A stretch of DNA of 64,000 bases from CAADGL01 sp964643885 (GCA_964643885.1 CAZXUI010000010.1:18456-82455); one strand, 5' to 3'. Positions 44,000 to 52,507 are shown, counted from the stretch's first letter. Notes: generated by a model not told the origin, from the sequence alone. Program-made: numbers and translations.

Positions 44000-46198
44000 C
44001 TAGTCGGCCTCCACGGTGAGCAGGAACTGCTCGAGCTCGGAGCGGCGCTGCTGCTCGGTCTGCCGGGCGGCGGCGGCCTTCTCGCGCAGCGATTCGATCT
44101 GCGTCTCGAGGGCGTCGAACTTCTCGAGCTGGCGCTTGTAGACATCGGTGCTGCGCTCGAGCGTGCGCAGGTTTTCGCGGATGCGGCCCTGCTCGCCGAC
44201 GACGTCGTTGACGGCCCGCTCGGCCTCCTCGCGGGCGCGGGCGGCCTGGTCCAGCGCGGCCCGCAGGGCGACGACGCGCTCGAGGGCCTCGCGCACCTTG
44301 GGGGAAATGACGCGGCCGCGCAGCAGGAACTGGATGTACTCGCCGCCGAGATTGCCCATCGCGATGGTCTGGTCGGTGACCTGCTCGAGCACCACCTCCA
44401 GCTTGACGGTCTCGAGCGGCGGGGCCTTGAGCCTGAAGCGCGAGAGGGAGCGCGTGCGCTCGTCCGGCTTGGGCGGCTCGAGCAGCTTCCACTCGTCCTC
44501 GTAGGCCTGCTCGATCAGCAGCGACTTTTCCTTGTCGGTCTTGTTTCTGACGACGTATTCGCGGCGGTCGACGTACTTGCGCTGCTGGCGGAGCGTGCCC
44601 TTGGCGATCCGCACGCTGAGCAGCTCTTCGTTGGTCGGCTTGTGGTTGACGTCGACTTCCATGCCGAGATCGAGCGCGTAGGCGATCAGGCGCTGCTCGC
44701 CGGGCTTGAGGTCCGGCAGCTTTGCGTCGCCGGCGTAGACGTTGTCGTCGAAGACGGTGACCGGCCCCTGCATCAGGTTCAGGCCGGTGGTGTTGGTGAG
44801 CTGGAGGCCGTTGAGCGGGTGCTTCGGATGCACCTCGGCGTTGAAGACGCTGACCTTGGTGCCTTCGACCGCGCCGTTGACGATCGGCAGCATGGCCGAG
44901 TGCTGACGGGGGATGGAGACGGGCGTGGCGATGGTGTATTCGAAGAGCTCGCCGGCGTCGGCGGCGGTGGCGACGGACTCGACGCCGCCGGGGGTGGTCA
45001 TCCAGTCCTCAGCTCGCATGCCTCGATCGTCGTCGTCGGCGTCATACTCAAACGCGGCCTGGCCGCCGGCGCTCCGTGGCCGTGTGGACTGATAGCCGAG
45101 CATCGCGTCGCGACCGCCTGTGAGGTCAGCCATACCATCGCCCGATGCCGGCAACGGCGGGGCTGCGCCCTTGCCGGCCACGCCAGCCATTTCCGCTCTG
45201 CGAGCCTCCATCAGCTCCTCCCCGGCGTACATGTCGCCCTCGTAGTCCGGCGGACGGAGCGAGGCGTAGAGATCGAGCTCGACCACCGGCCGGGGCACGT
45301 AGAGCGGCGTGTAGAGGTCCATGACGAAGGAGATCGGCCGGCCGGAGATGAGCGAGAGCTTGATCTGGTTCCAGTCCTCCTCGCTGGCGTTCTCGACGGT
45401 GGCCCAGCCCTGCATCTGCGGCTTCTCTCCCTCGCGCAGGGCGAGGCGGTAGGAGGTTTTCCAGATGGGGGCCTCGAGCAGGTAGGCGACGCGGACCTTG
45501 CGCTGGCCCTCGCCGCGGAAGTGGAGCGTGACGCTCTTTTTGTCGGCGTCGTGGCTCATGGCGAGCGTTTCGAGCGCCTTGCGCAGCTCGGAGGCGATCT
45601 TGTCGTTGGTGAAGCGCAGGGTACCGAGCTGGTCGATGCGGAATTGCTCGACGCCGGAGTCGGTCAGCACGTTGACGACGTCGACTTCGATCTCCGTGTC
45701 GGCTTCGATGAGGCTGCGCTTCTCGACGCCCAGGACGACGCCGCGGCTGCTGCGGTCGCCGCTGATCTCGACCGGCTCACCGCGGAGCTGCTCGAGCAGT
45801 TCGGCCAGCGACGGGTTGCCGGTGATGTCGACGCCGAAGCTGCGGAGGGCTTTCTCGACCGGGTCGCGCGAGGCGTAGCTGACGATACCGATGCTGCCGC
45901 CGTCGAAATCGTGCACGAGCATCGACTTGATGATGTCGTTGATCTGCGGCGTGCGGAAGGTCAGCTCGGCCGTCGCGTCGCCCTCGACGGTCGCGTCGCA
46001 CTCGAAGTAGGCCACGCCGCTGGAGAAGACCGCGACGCGGCTGACGCGCAGGTCGGCCGGGGCATCCGACGCGGCGGCCGCTGCCTGGCCGCCGGCGAGG
46101 AGTGCCAGCAAGGCTGCCCGCAGCAGCCGGCCGGGAACGCAGCGGGGCCGGATCGGCGCGCCGCCGCCCGATTGAACTCGATCCATCGTGGGTTTCAT
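44000..46198 (-). CDS. Exported DUF4139 domain protein with C-terminal coiled coil
   Basis: 732 residues from an ATG with GGGAGGCAGCC upstream. A signal peptide (~25-44) is followed by the mature N-terminus LRVSRVAVFSSGVAYFECDA, the start of the DUF4139 family. The DUF4139 core contains YLLEAPIWKTSYRLAL, WATVENASEEDWNQIKLSLISGRPISF and later EFTIATPVSIPRQHSA. Residues ~325-400 are low complexity (Gly/Ala/Asp). The last ~120 residues form a heptad-rich coiled coil (LDQAARAREEAERAVNDV). Function of the family is unknown; envelope location is inferred. It is co-transcribed with tssE. Confidence 0.8.
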   Translation of the reverse strand: MKPTMDRVQSGGGAPIRPRCVPGRLLRAALLALLAGGQAAAAASDAPADLRVSRVAVFSSGVAYFECDATVEGDATAELTFRTPQINDIIKSMLVHDFDGGSIGIVSYASRDPVEKALRSFGVDITGNPSLAELLEQLRGEPVEISGDRSSRGVVLGVEKRSLIEADTEIEVDVVNVLTDSGVEQFRIDQLGTLRFTNDKIASELRKALETLAMSHDADKKSVTLHFRGEGQRKVRVAYLLEAPIWKTSYRLALREGEKPQMQGWATVENASEEDWNQIKLSLISGRPISFVMDLYTPLYVPRPVVELDLYASLRPPDYEGDMYAGEELMEARRAEMAGVAGKGAAPPLPASGDGMADLTGGRDAMLGYQSTRPRSAGGQAAFEYDADDDDRGMRAEDWMTTPGGVESVATAADAGELFEYTIATPVSIPRQHSAMLPIVNGAVEGTKVSVFNAEVHPKHPLNGLQLTNTTGLNLMQGPVTVFDDNVYAGDAKLPDLKPGEQRLIAYALDLGMEVDVNHKPTNEELLSVRIAKGTLRQQRKYVDRREYVVRNKTDKEKSLLIEQAYEDEWKLLEPPKPDERTRSLSRFRLKAPPLETVKLEVVLEQVTDQTIAMGNLGGEYIQFLLRGRVISPKVREALERVVALRAALDQAARAREEAERAVNDVVGEQGRIRENLRTLERSTDVYKRQLEKFDALETQIESLREKAAAARQTEQQRRSELEQFLLTVEAD

Positions 46199-46552
46199 GG
46201 CTGCCTCCCGGGCGGAGCTGCCCGCCCCGCAAGTGAGCGAATGCTATCCCCCGCTCCGCCCAGTGCCAATCGTACCCCCCTGCGTCCTTCGGTGGAAGTA
46301 ATGCGATATGGGTTGGGGCGACGCCGGGCGGCGGGATGTCCACCGGCGCGGCGCGGGTCGCTCGGTTGGCCGCGGCCCGCTTGCTTACGCGCGCGGCTCG
46401 GAGCAGACGCGGGCGCGGAGCGCCGCATCAGAACCTGCCGCGCCAAGCGGCGGGACTGCGGACCGCCAACGGACCCCGTGCTTGGCGCACGGGGTTCTGA
46501 TCGCGGGCGCGCGGCTCGGAGCAGAGCGGCGTGGTGCGTCAAGGGACGTACG
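46199..46552. repeat. Intergenic repeat element with CCCCGTGC hairpin
   Basis: 354 bp without a gene. Shared segments are CGCGCGGCTCGGAGCAGAC (46390 region), a perfect stem CCCCGTGC-TTGGC-GCACGGGG (46474-46494), CGCGCGGCTCGGAGCAG again, and GTGCGTCAAGGGACGTAC next to the stop at 46553. All recur on both sides of the N gap at 47.3-47.6 kb. The first 160 bp show no feature. Confidence 0.75.
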
Positions 46553-47269
46553 CTACTGTCCCAGATAGGTCTCCTGGCGTTGGAGGCGTGCAAGCAGGGC
46601 CTGCACGACCGGCCACTGCTGCTCGATCATTTGGTGCGGCAGGCGGATGAAGATGAGCAGGCAGCGCGGGCCGACGTGGACGCGGCCGAAGCCGACGGCG
46701 CCGCCGCTGGCGATCAGCTCGAGCAGGTCGGCGGGGACGTCGTGGACGCCGACCTGGGGACGCGTGGAGTATGCGGCGGCGATCTGCTGGCTCAGTTCGG
46801 GCGGGACGTCGACGGCGTTGCCGAAGTGCTCCATGCCCAGGCGGACCTGCTCGGAGGTGGCCAGGTTCATGCGGCGGCGGGGTGAGCCGCCCTGAAGAAA
46901 GAGCGTCAGCGGCATGTCGACGTCGTAGAAGTTGTCGCCGCGGGTGATGAAGAAGGCGTCGATGCCGAAAAGGTAGAGCGCAAAGTGCGGCAGGACGCGA
47001 GATTCGACGGTGAAGAAGAGGACTCGCAGCGGGCCGAGGTCGGCGACGCGGGTCTGCTTGAGGCGGCGGATATCGCCCAGGAGCGGCTCGAGGGCCAGGT
47101 CGTTGCGCTCGAAGAGGGGCGGCCGCCAGTCGTGGCCGCGATCGGACCAGAGGACGAGCCCTTCTCGTTGGAGGAAGGCGAAGGTGCGGAGGCGCTGCCA
47201 GAGGATGCGGGCGGTGAACGCGGCGACGGCGAGGCCGAGGACGAAGGCGGTGAGGTAGCACCAGATCAT
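46553..47269 (-). CDS. Membrane-anchored protein of unknown function
   Basis: 238 residues from the ATG at 47269. One N-terminal membrane helix (MIWCYLTAFVLGLAVAAFTA) is followed by a soluble alpha/beta domain with no recognised motif (WRPPLFERNDLALEPLLGDI, RVLFFTVESRVLPHFALYLF, VGVHDVPADLLELIASG). The composition is that of a real protein and the third-position GC bias fits the frame. It is upstream of the DUF4139-tssE pair, with a 354-bp repeat-rich spacer between them. Its start lies close to the N gap, so an upstream neighbour cannot be fully excluded. Confidence 0.6.
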   Translation of the reverse strand: MIWCYLTAFVLGLAVAAFTARILWQRLRTFAFLQREGLVLWSDRGHDWRPPLFERNDLALEPLLGDIRRLKQTRVADLGPLRVLFFTVESRVLPHFALYLFGIDAFFITRGDNFYDVDMPLTLFLQGGSPRRRMNLATSEQVRLGMEHFGNAVDVPPELSQQIAAAYSTRPQVGVHDVPADLLELIASGGAVGFGRVHVGPRCLLIFIRLPHQMIEQQWPVVQALLARLQRQETYLGQ

Positions 47270-47693
47270 GCGGCGGCCTCGATTCGTGAGCCGGCGGTTC
47301 GCTGCAGCGGGCCTGTCGGCCGCCCACAGGCCCCGTGCTTGGCGCACGGGGTTCCGATTGCGGACGCGCGCGGCTCGGAGCAGACNNNNNNNNNNNNNNN
47401 NNNNNNNNNNNNNNNNNNNNNNNNNNNNNNNNNNNNNNNNNNNNNNNNNNNNNNNNNNNNNNNNNNNNNNNNNNNNNNNNNNNNNGGACCCCGTGCTTGG
47501 CGCACGGGGTTCCGATTGCGGACGCGCGCGGCTCGGAGCAAACGCGGGCGCGGAGGCCCGCCCCACTGACGGCTGACGGGCGAGACGCCCGTACCACCCG
47601 GCGACGGCCGGTGGGCGGGATGCCCGCGCTTCCCCATCATAAGTGGCACGATGCCCGCCCGGAACATTTCCGGCCCGGTAGATTTCCGGCCGG
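47270..47693. repeat. Repeat-rich intergenic region interrupted by the assembly gap
   Basis: The stem CCCCGTGC-TTGGC-GCACGGGG is present at 47331-47351 and again at 47489-47509, each followed by the same ~35 bp (GTTCCGATTGCGGACGCG... then CGGCTCGGAGCA). The gap lies exactly between these copies. Beyond 47555 is non-repeated GC-rich sequence with short GCCCGCC/GGCGGGC stems up to the mutase stop. Confidence 0.8.
47386..47485. other. Assembly gap (100 N)
   Basis: Exactly 100 N, the usual placeholder for a scaffold join of unknown length. Flanks are near-identical repeat copies, so the true sequence probably holds further copies of the element. Confidence 0.98.
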
Positions 47694-49352
47694 CTAGATT
47701 TCCGGGCCGCCTTCGTAGCGGCCGTAGACACCGGCCAGCGCGTCCATCATCTCGCCGACGGTGGCAAGCGCGTCGCTGGCTTCGATCAGGGCGGGCATTA
47801 CATTGCCGCCGTCGAGGGCGACCCGGCGCAGGTCGGCGAGCGCCTTGCGGTGGCGCTGGCGGGTGGCGGGACCGGCGTCGCGGCGCTGGCGCATTTCGCG
47901 CAGGCGGGCGACTTGCTCGCGCTCGACCTGCTCGTCGATCTTGAGGATCGGAATGCGGTCGTAGTCGGGGTCGATGTACTTGTTGACGCCGATCATGACG
48001 CGCTGGCCGCGGTCGAACTCCTGGCCGAACCTGTGGGACGCGTCGGCGATGCTGCGGCGGACGTAGCCGCGGTGAACGGCCTCGAGCATGCCGCCCATCT
48101 CGTCGATGGCCTCGATGATGTCCTGGGCCTGGCGCTCGACCTCGGTGGTCAGGCTCTCGATGAAGTAACTGCCGCCGAGCGGGTCGACAGTGCGCGTGAC
48201 GCCGGTCTCCTCGGCGATCACCTGCTGCGTGCGGAGGGCGATCTTGACGGCCTGCTCGGTGGGCAGGGCGAGCGTCTCGTCCATGCTGTTTGTGTGCAGG
48301 CTCTGCGTGCCGCCCAGGACGGCCGCCAGGGCCTGGTAGGCGACGCGGATGACGTTGACCATCGGCTGCTGCTCGGTGAGGCTGACGCCGGCCGTCTGAG
48401 CGTGCGTGCGCAGCCACCAGCTCCGCTGGCTCTTGGCGCCGAAGCGGTCGCGCATGATGCGGGCCCACATGCGGCGGGCGGCGCGGAACTTGGCGATCTC
48501 CTCGAAGAACTCGTTGTGCACGTCCCAGAAGAAGCTCAGCCGCGGGGCGAAGGCGTCGACATCCAGGCCGCGCTTGACGGCCTCCTGCACGTAGCAGATG
48601 CCGTCGGCGATGGTGAAGGCGAGCTCCTGCACGGCGGTGCTGCCGGCCTCGCGGATGTGGTAGCCGCTGATGCTGACCGTGTTCCACTGCGGCATGTTCT
48701 GCGTGCAGTACTCGATCGTGTCGATGACGAGCTTGACGCTGGGCTCGGGCGGGAAGACGAACTCGTTCTGGGCGTGGAACTCCTTGAGAATGTCGTTCTG
48801 AAGCGTGCCGCGGAGCTTGTCGAGCGGGACGCCCTGGTCGCGGGCGACGCAGATGTAGAAGGCGAGCAGAATGGCGGCCGGGGCGTTGATCGTCATGCTC
48901 GTGCTGACGTCGGCGAGGTTGATCCCGTCGAAGAGAACGCGCATGTCTTCGAGGCTGCTGACGGCCACGCCGCACTTGCCGACCTCGCCGAGGCTGAGCG
49001 GGTCGTCGCTGTCGCGGCCCATCAGCGTGGGCAGATCGAAGGCGGTGCTCAGGCCGGTCTGACCGTGCTCGAGCAGGTACTTGAAGCGCTCGTTGGTCTG
49101 GCGGGCGCTGCCGAAGCCCGCAAATTGGCGCATCGTCCAGACCTTGGCGCGGTACATGTCGGCGTGGATGCCGCGGGTGTAGGGGAACTGGCCGGGCTGG
49201 CCGATCTCCTCGGCGAAGTCGATGTCGGCCGCGTCCTGGGGCGTGAAGACCTGCTTGATGGGGATGCCCGAGATGGTGGTCGGGTCCTCGGGAGCGCCGG
49301 TGCGCGGCGGAAGTGTGGGTTTCTTCGCAGGTCGCCGGGGTTTGGTGGCCAT
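47694..49352 (-). CDS. icmA: Acyl-CoA mutase large subunit, isobutyryl-CoA mutase type
   Basis: 552 residues from the ATG at 49352. It is the substrate-binding TIM-barrel subunit of a B12-dependent acyl-CoA mutase (GLSTAFDLPTLMGRDSDDP, GTLQNDILKEF, SISGYHIREAGSTA, FAPRLSFFWDVHNEFF, GGTQSLHTNSMDE, TVDPLGGSYFIE). The cobalamin domain is absent, so a separate small subunit is needed; none is in the window. The two residues that distinguish methylmalonyl-CoA mutase (Tyr89, Arg207 in the Propionibacterium enzyme) are Phe77 (RQFAGF) and Gln195 (FHAQNEF) here, the pair found in isobutyryl-CoA mutase. It probably interconverts isobutyryl- and n-butyryl-CoA. Confidence 0.85.
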   Translation of the reverse strand: MATKPRRPAKKPTLPPRTGAPEDPTTISGIPIKQVFTPQDAADIDFAEEIGQPGQFPYTRGIHADMYRAKVWTMRQFAGFGSARQTNERFKYLLEHGQTGLSTAFDLPTLMGRDSDDPLSLGEVGKCGVAVSSLEDMRVLFDGINLADVSTSMTINAPAAILLAFYICVARDQGVPLDKLRGTLQNDILKEFHAQNEFVFPPEPSVKLVIDTIEYCTQNMPQWNTVSISGYHIREAGSTAVQELAFTIADGICYVQEAVKRGLDVDAFAPRLSFFWDVHNEFFEEIAKFRAARRMWARIMRDRFGAKSQRSWWLRTHAQTAGVSLTEQQPMVNVIRVAYQALAAVLGGTQSLHTNSMDETLALPTEQAVKIALRTQQVIAEETGVTRTVDPLGGSYFIESLTTEVERQAQDIIEAIDEMGGMLEAVHRGYVRRSIADASHRFGQEFDRGQRVMIGVNKYIDPDYDRIPILKIDEQVEREQVARLREMRQRRDAGPATRQRHRKALADLRRVALDGGNVMPALIEASDALATVGEMMDALAGVYGRYEGGPEI

Positions 49353-49757
49353 CTTCGAGCTCCGTTCGAATCGCGTATCGGACCAGCGGCAGTGCGGCGG
49401 GCGGATCGGGCGTATGGACCCGATCGGGGCGGCCGCGGCCGCACTGGGGATTGTACCAGAGGCGGGCGGTGGTTTGGGCGTGGCGGGCGGCGTGCTGGGG
49501 GCCGGGGGCAGTCGCAGCGGGCCCGTGCCGTGCGAGAAGGGATTCTCGCACGAGCAAAGGTCTGCATGGGCATGCTTACGCCTGCGGCGAAAGCATGCCA
49601 CCCCGGGGGCAAGGGCGCGACAGGTCGGAGACCTGTCGCCCAGTGACCGGCCAGAGGCCGGTCCCCCATTCTCAGAGCCGCACTGCTCGAGCAAAGGTTC
49701 GCCTGCGCATGCTTACGCCTGCGGCGAAAGCGTGCCACCCTGCGGGGCGCCGGTGGG
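49353..49757. repeat. Composite of at least five hairpin modules
   Basis: 405 bp between icmA and recR. From 49524 modules follow one another: GTGCGAGAA-GGGA-TTCTCGCAC; the 29-nt GCATGC stem (49570-49598); GCGACAGGT-CGGAG-ACCTGTCGC (49617-49639); GACCGGCC-AGA-GGCCGGTC (49644-49662); a CACTGCTCGAGCA remnant (49681); and a second 29-nt stem (49707-49735) next to the recR stop. The first 170 bp show no feature. Confidence 0.8.
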
Positions 49758-50363
49758 CTAGACCTCGTGCCGGCCGCGGAGGGCCTCTTCGAGCATGGAG
49801 CGGCTGGCGTACTCGATCTGCGCCCCGGGGGCGAGGCCGCGGGCCAGGCGGGTGACGCTGACGCCGAGGGGCTGGAGCAGGCTGGTGATGTGGAGGGCGG
49901 TGGCGTCGCCTTCGAGGGTGGGGTTGGTGGCGAGAATGACCTCGCGGACGCCGCCGGCGCGGACGCGCTCGACGAGTGCGTCGATCGTCAGGTCGCCCGG
50001 CTGCACGCCCTCGATCGGCGAGATGTGGCCCATCAGGACGTGGTAGACGCCGGTGATCAGGCCGGTGGACTCGAGGCTGAGCAGGTCCTTGGGCTGCTCG
50101 ACGACGACGATCTGGCCGGCGTCGCGGCGGCCGTCGGAGCAGATGTCGCACAGCTCGCCGTCGGCCAGGTTGAAGCACTGCCTGCACGGCCGGACGCGCT
50201 GCTTGATGTCCTCGATCGTGCGGGCGAGGGCGAGGGCCTCGTCGCGGCCGGCCTTGAGCAGGTGGAAGGCGATCCGCTCGGCCGAGCGGGCGCCGACGCC
50301 GGGCAGCCGCTTGAGCTCGTCGATGAGGCGCTGGAGGGGACCGGTCAGGCGGGCGCCGCTCAC
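49758..50363 (-). CDS. recR: Recombination protein RecR
   Basis: 201 residues from a GTG that overlaps the ybaB stop, with GGAGGAGG upstream; a much longer open frame to 50714 is a shifted reading of ybaB. It has the helix-hairpin-helix (LKRLPGVGARSAERIAFHLL), a Cys4 zinc finger (CRQCFNLADGELCDIC) and a Toprim domain (VVVEQPKDLLSLESTGL, EVILATNPTLEGDATA). RecR acts with RecO and RecF to load RecA at gaps. The dnaX-ybaB-recR order is conserved in bacteria. Confidence 0.96.
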   Translation of the reverse strand: MSGARLTGPLQRLIDELKRLPGVGARSAERIAFHLLKAGRDEALALARTIEDIKQRVRPCRQCFNLADGELCDICSDGRRDAGQIVVVEQPKDLLSLESTGLITGVYHVLMGHISPIEGVQPGDLTIDALVERVRAGGVREVILATNPTLEGDATALHITSLLQPLGVSVTRLARGLAPGAQIEYASRSMLEEALRGRHEV

Positions 50364-50707
50364 CCCTGGCCTCCTCCCAGCATCTTCATCACATTGTCGA
50401 GGTCCATGCCACCGGTGAGCTGCTCCATTTCCTTCCTGGCGCCTTCGCGGCTGCGGGCGACGGCGTCGCGGATGCCGGCGAGGAGGAGGTCTTCGATCAG
50501 CTCGGTATCGCCGCCGGCGATCAGCTCCGGGGCGATCTTCAGTTCGACCAGTTCCGCCTTGCCGTCGACAGTGGCGCGGACCTGTCCGCCGCCGGCCTCG
50601 CCGACGTAGCGGGCGGCCGAGAGGCGGTCCTGAAGGTTCTTCATGTTCTCGCGAATCTGGCCGGCGTTGCGCATCAGATTCATGAGCTGGCTGATGTTTC
50701 CGAACAT
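50360..50707 (-). CDS. YbaB/EbfC family nucleoid-associated protein
   Basis: 115 residues, ATG three bases after the dnaX stop. The sequence is MFGNISQLMNLMRNAGQIRE, a helical region, then VRATVDGKAELVELKIAPEL and AGIRDAVARSREGARKEME, the typical DNA-binding dimer fold. The tail is Gly-rich. It is translated together with dnaX and recR. Confidence 0.94.
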   Translation of the reverse strand: MFGNISQLMNLMRNAGQIRENMKNLQDRLSAARYVGEAGGGQVRATVDGKAELVELKIAPELIAGGDTELIEDLLLAGIRDAVARSREGARKEMEQLTGGMDLDNVMKMLGGGQG

Positions 50708-50710
50708 TCG

Positions 50711-52507
50711 TCACTCCGTCGGCTCGGCCGCCGCGGCGGCGTCGGCCCGAATCTGCAGGTTCACGATCTCTGCCTCGAACAGGTCCACAAGCTGGGCGAC
50801 GAGCGGGTCGCGGAGAATCTGCTCCTGCTCCTCGCGGCTGGCCGGGCGCGTGCGTGCGGCCGGGGCGAGCGCCTCGCCGCCCGAATCGGATTCCAGCGCG
50901 GGATCGGCGTCGGCCGCGGGTGCGGCGGGCTCAGCGGCGAGATCCACGTCGTCGCCGCGATACGCTTCGGCGTCCGGTGTCTCGACGGCGACATCTGCGT
51001 ACATCTCGGCTTCGTCGTCGGTATCGGCGTCGGGGGATTCGAGCGCTGCGGGGGCGGCTGCTGGCGCGCTGAGCCGGTCCGTGTCGCGGGCGAGCGAAGC
51101 GGCCGCGAGGGCGGCGGGAACGGGCTCGTCGAGCGGGTTGACGGCCGCCGGTGGTGACACGATCTGCGCCTTGGCGGGGATCACGTCGGATTCGGCCCGG
51201 CTGGCGTAGACGGGCCGGCCGGCCGGCGGCTCGGCGGGCGAGTCAGCGGGCGGATTTACGTCCGCGTGCGGCGGGCGGGCGAGCTTTTTTTTTTCGCCGC
51301 CGGCGGCTGCGGGCACCTCGGCGGCTGCGGCGGGGGCCGGAGCGGCCGCGGCCGGCGCCGAAGCGGCGGCGGCGGCCGGCAGGTGGGCGATGACACGCTC
51401 GATCGGGGCCCACTGGGTCATGTGGGCGAGGCGGACGATGACGGCGTCGGCCAGAGCCCGGCCGGCGCTGCTGAAGCGGGCGTTGCGGCGCAGCTCTTCG
51501 AGCATCGCGATCATCTGGACGTATTGCGAGAGCTCAAAGCGGGCGGCGAGGGCGGCGTATTCGTCGCGGGCGGCGGAAGGGATGTCGGCGACGGCCGAGT
51601 CGGGCCCGCAGGCGCGGACGATCATCAGCGTCCGCAGGGTGTCGAGCACGTCTCCGCAGAAGACGTCGAGCCCGCGGCCGTGCTGGAGGATTTCGTCGAC
51701 CGCGAGCAGGGCGCCGGGCACGTCGCCTTCGGCGACGCGGGAGAGCAGGCGGAAGACCTGCTCGTCCTGGGCGGGCGGGAGCAACTCGTCGAGGACTTCG
51801 GACGTGAGGCGGTCGGGCGAGACGCTGAGGAGCTGGTCGAGGATGCTGAGCGCGTCGCGCATGGAGCCGTTGGCCAGGCGGGCGACGCGGCGCAGGACGG
51901 CCGGCTCGGCCTTGGCGCCCTCCTGCCTGACGATCTGCTCGAGGCGGGCGGCGATCTCGTCGGGGCCGATGTTCTTGAAGACGTAGCGCTGGCAGCGGCT
52001 CTGGATGGTGGCGGGGACTTTCTGAAGCTCGGTGGTGGCGAGGATGAACTTGACGTGGTCGGGCGGCTCTTCGAGGGTTTTGAGCAGCGCGTTGAACGCG
52101 CCCGTGCTGAGCATGTGCACTTCGTCAATGATGTAGATCTTGAAGCGGCTGCGGGCCGGGCGATAGGTGGCGTTGCTGCGCAGCTCGCGGATGTTGTCGA
52201 CGCCGGTGTTGCTGGCGGCGTCGATCTCGACCACGTCGATGTCCTGGCCCTCTGCGATGGCGCGGCAGGCTTCGCACTCGCAGCAAGGAGTGGTCGTGGG
52301 TGCGTCGAACCTGAGGCAGTTGAGCGCCTTGGCCAGGATGCGGGCCATGCTGGTCTTGCCGACGCCGCGGGTGCCGGTGAACAGGTAGCCGTGGTGGATG
52401 CGGCCGGACTTGATCGCGTTGGCCAGGGTGGTCGCGATCGGCTCCTGGCCGATGACGTCGTCGAAGCTGCGGCTGCGGTACTTTCTGGCGAGAACGGTGT
52501 AGGCCAC
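50711..52507 (-). CDS. dnaX: DNA polymerase III subunit gamma/tau, with A10 slippery tract
   Basis: 598 residues (tau form) from a GTG start. The AAA+ clamp-loader part (~1-240) has Walker A GTRGVGKTSMARILAKA, a Cys4 zinc module (PCCECEACRAI), DEVHMLSTGAFNALLKTLEEP and the SRC motif. Collar domain III runs to ~370. The tau-specific C-terminus is Ala/Pro-rich and acidic. At 51285-51294 (T10 on the plus strand) codons 405-408 read GAA-AAA-AAA-AAG. A -1 shift meets TGA after 13 codons and a +1 shift meets TAA after 8, giving a gamma-like product of about 420 residues. Thermus makes gamma by slippage on such a run. Confidence 0.95.
   Translation of the reverse strand: MAYTVLARKYRSRSFDDVIGQEPIATTLANAIKSGRIHHGYLFTGTRGVGKTSMARILAKALNCLRFDAPTTTPCCECEACRAIAEGQDIDVVEIDAASNTGVDNIRELRSNATYRPARSRFKIYIIDEVHMLSTGAFNALLKTLEEPPDHVKFILATTELQKVPATIQSRCQRYVFKNIGPDEIAARLEQIVRQEGAKAEPAVLRRVARLANGSMRDALSILDQLLSVSPDRLTSEVLDELLPPAQDEQVFRLLSRVAEGDVPGALLAVDEILQHGRGLDVFCGDVLDTLRTLMIVRACGPDSAVADIPSAARDEYAALAARFELSQYVQMIAMLEELRRNARFSSAGRALADAVIVRLAHMTQWAPIERVIAHLPAAAAASAPAAAAPAPAAAAEVPAAAGGEKKKLARPPHADVNPPADSPAEPPAGRPVYASRAESDVIPAKAQIVSPPAAVNPLDEPVPAALAAASLARDTDRLSAPAAAPAALESPDADTDDEAEMYADVAVETPDAEAYRGDDVDLAAEPAAPAADADPALESDSGGEALAPAARTRPASREEQEQILRDPLVAQLVDLFEAEIVNLQIRADAAAAAEPTE
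51285..51294 (-). promoter_or_regulatory. Candidate transcriptional/translational slippage site in dnaX
   Basis: Ten consecutive A residues on the coding strand, containing A-AAA-AAG, in an otherwise GC-rich gene and exactly at the expected gamma/tau boundary after domain III. Both alternative frames terminate within 15 codons. There is no strong Shine-Dalgarno-like stimulator close upstream, so polymerase slippage is the likelier mechanism. Confidence 0.65.

Noticed and set aside
43584..47269. Type VI secretion locus
   Set aside because: Only a TssE-like gene is present; neighbouring products lack sheath, baseplate and membrane-complex motifs.
47266..49557. 763-codon open frame running through the N gap
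   Set aside because: It includes 34 undetermined codons and is a shifted reading of icmA, whose true frame is certain from its motifs.
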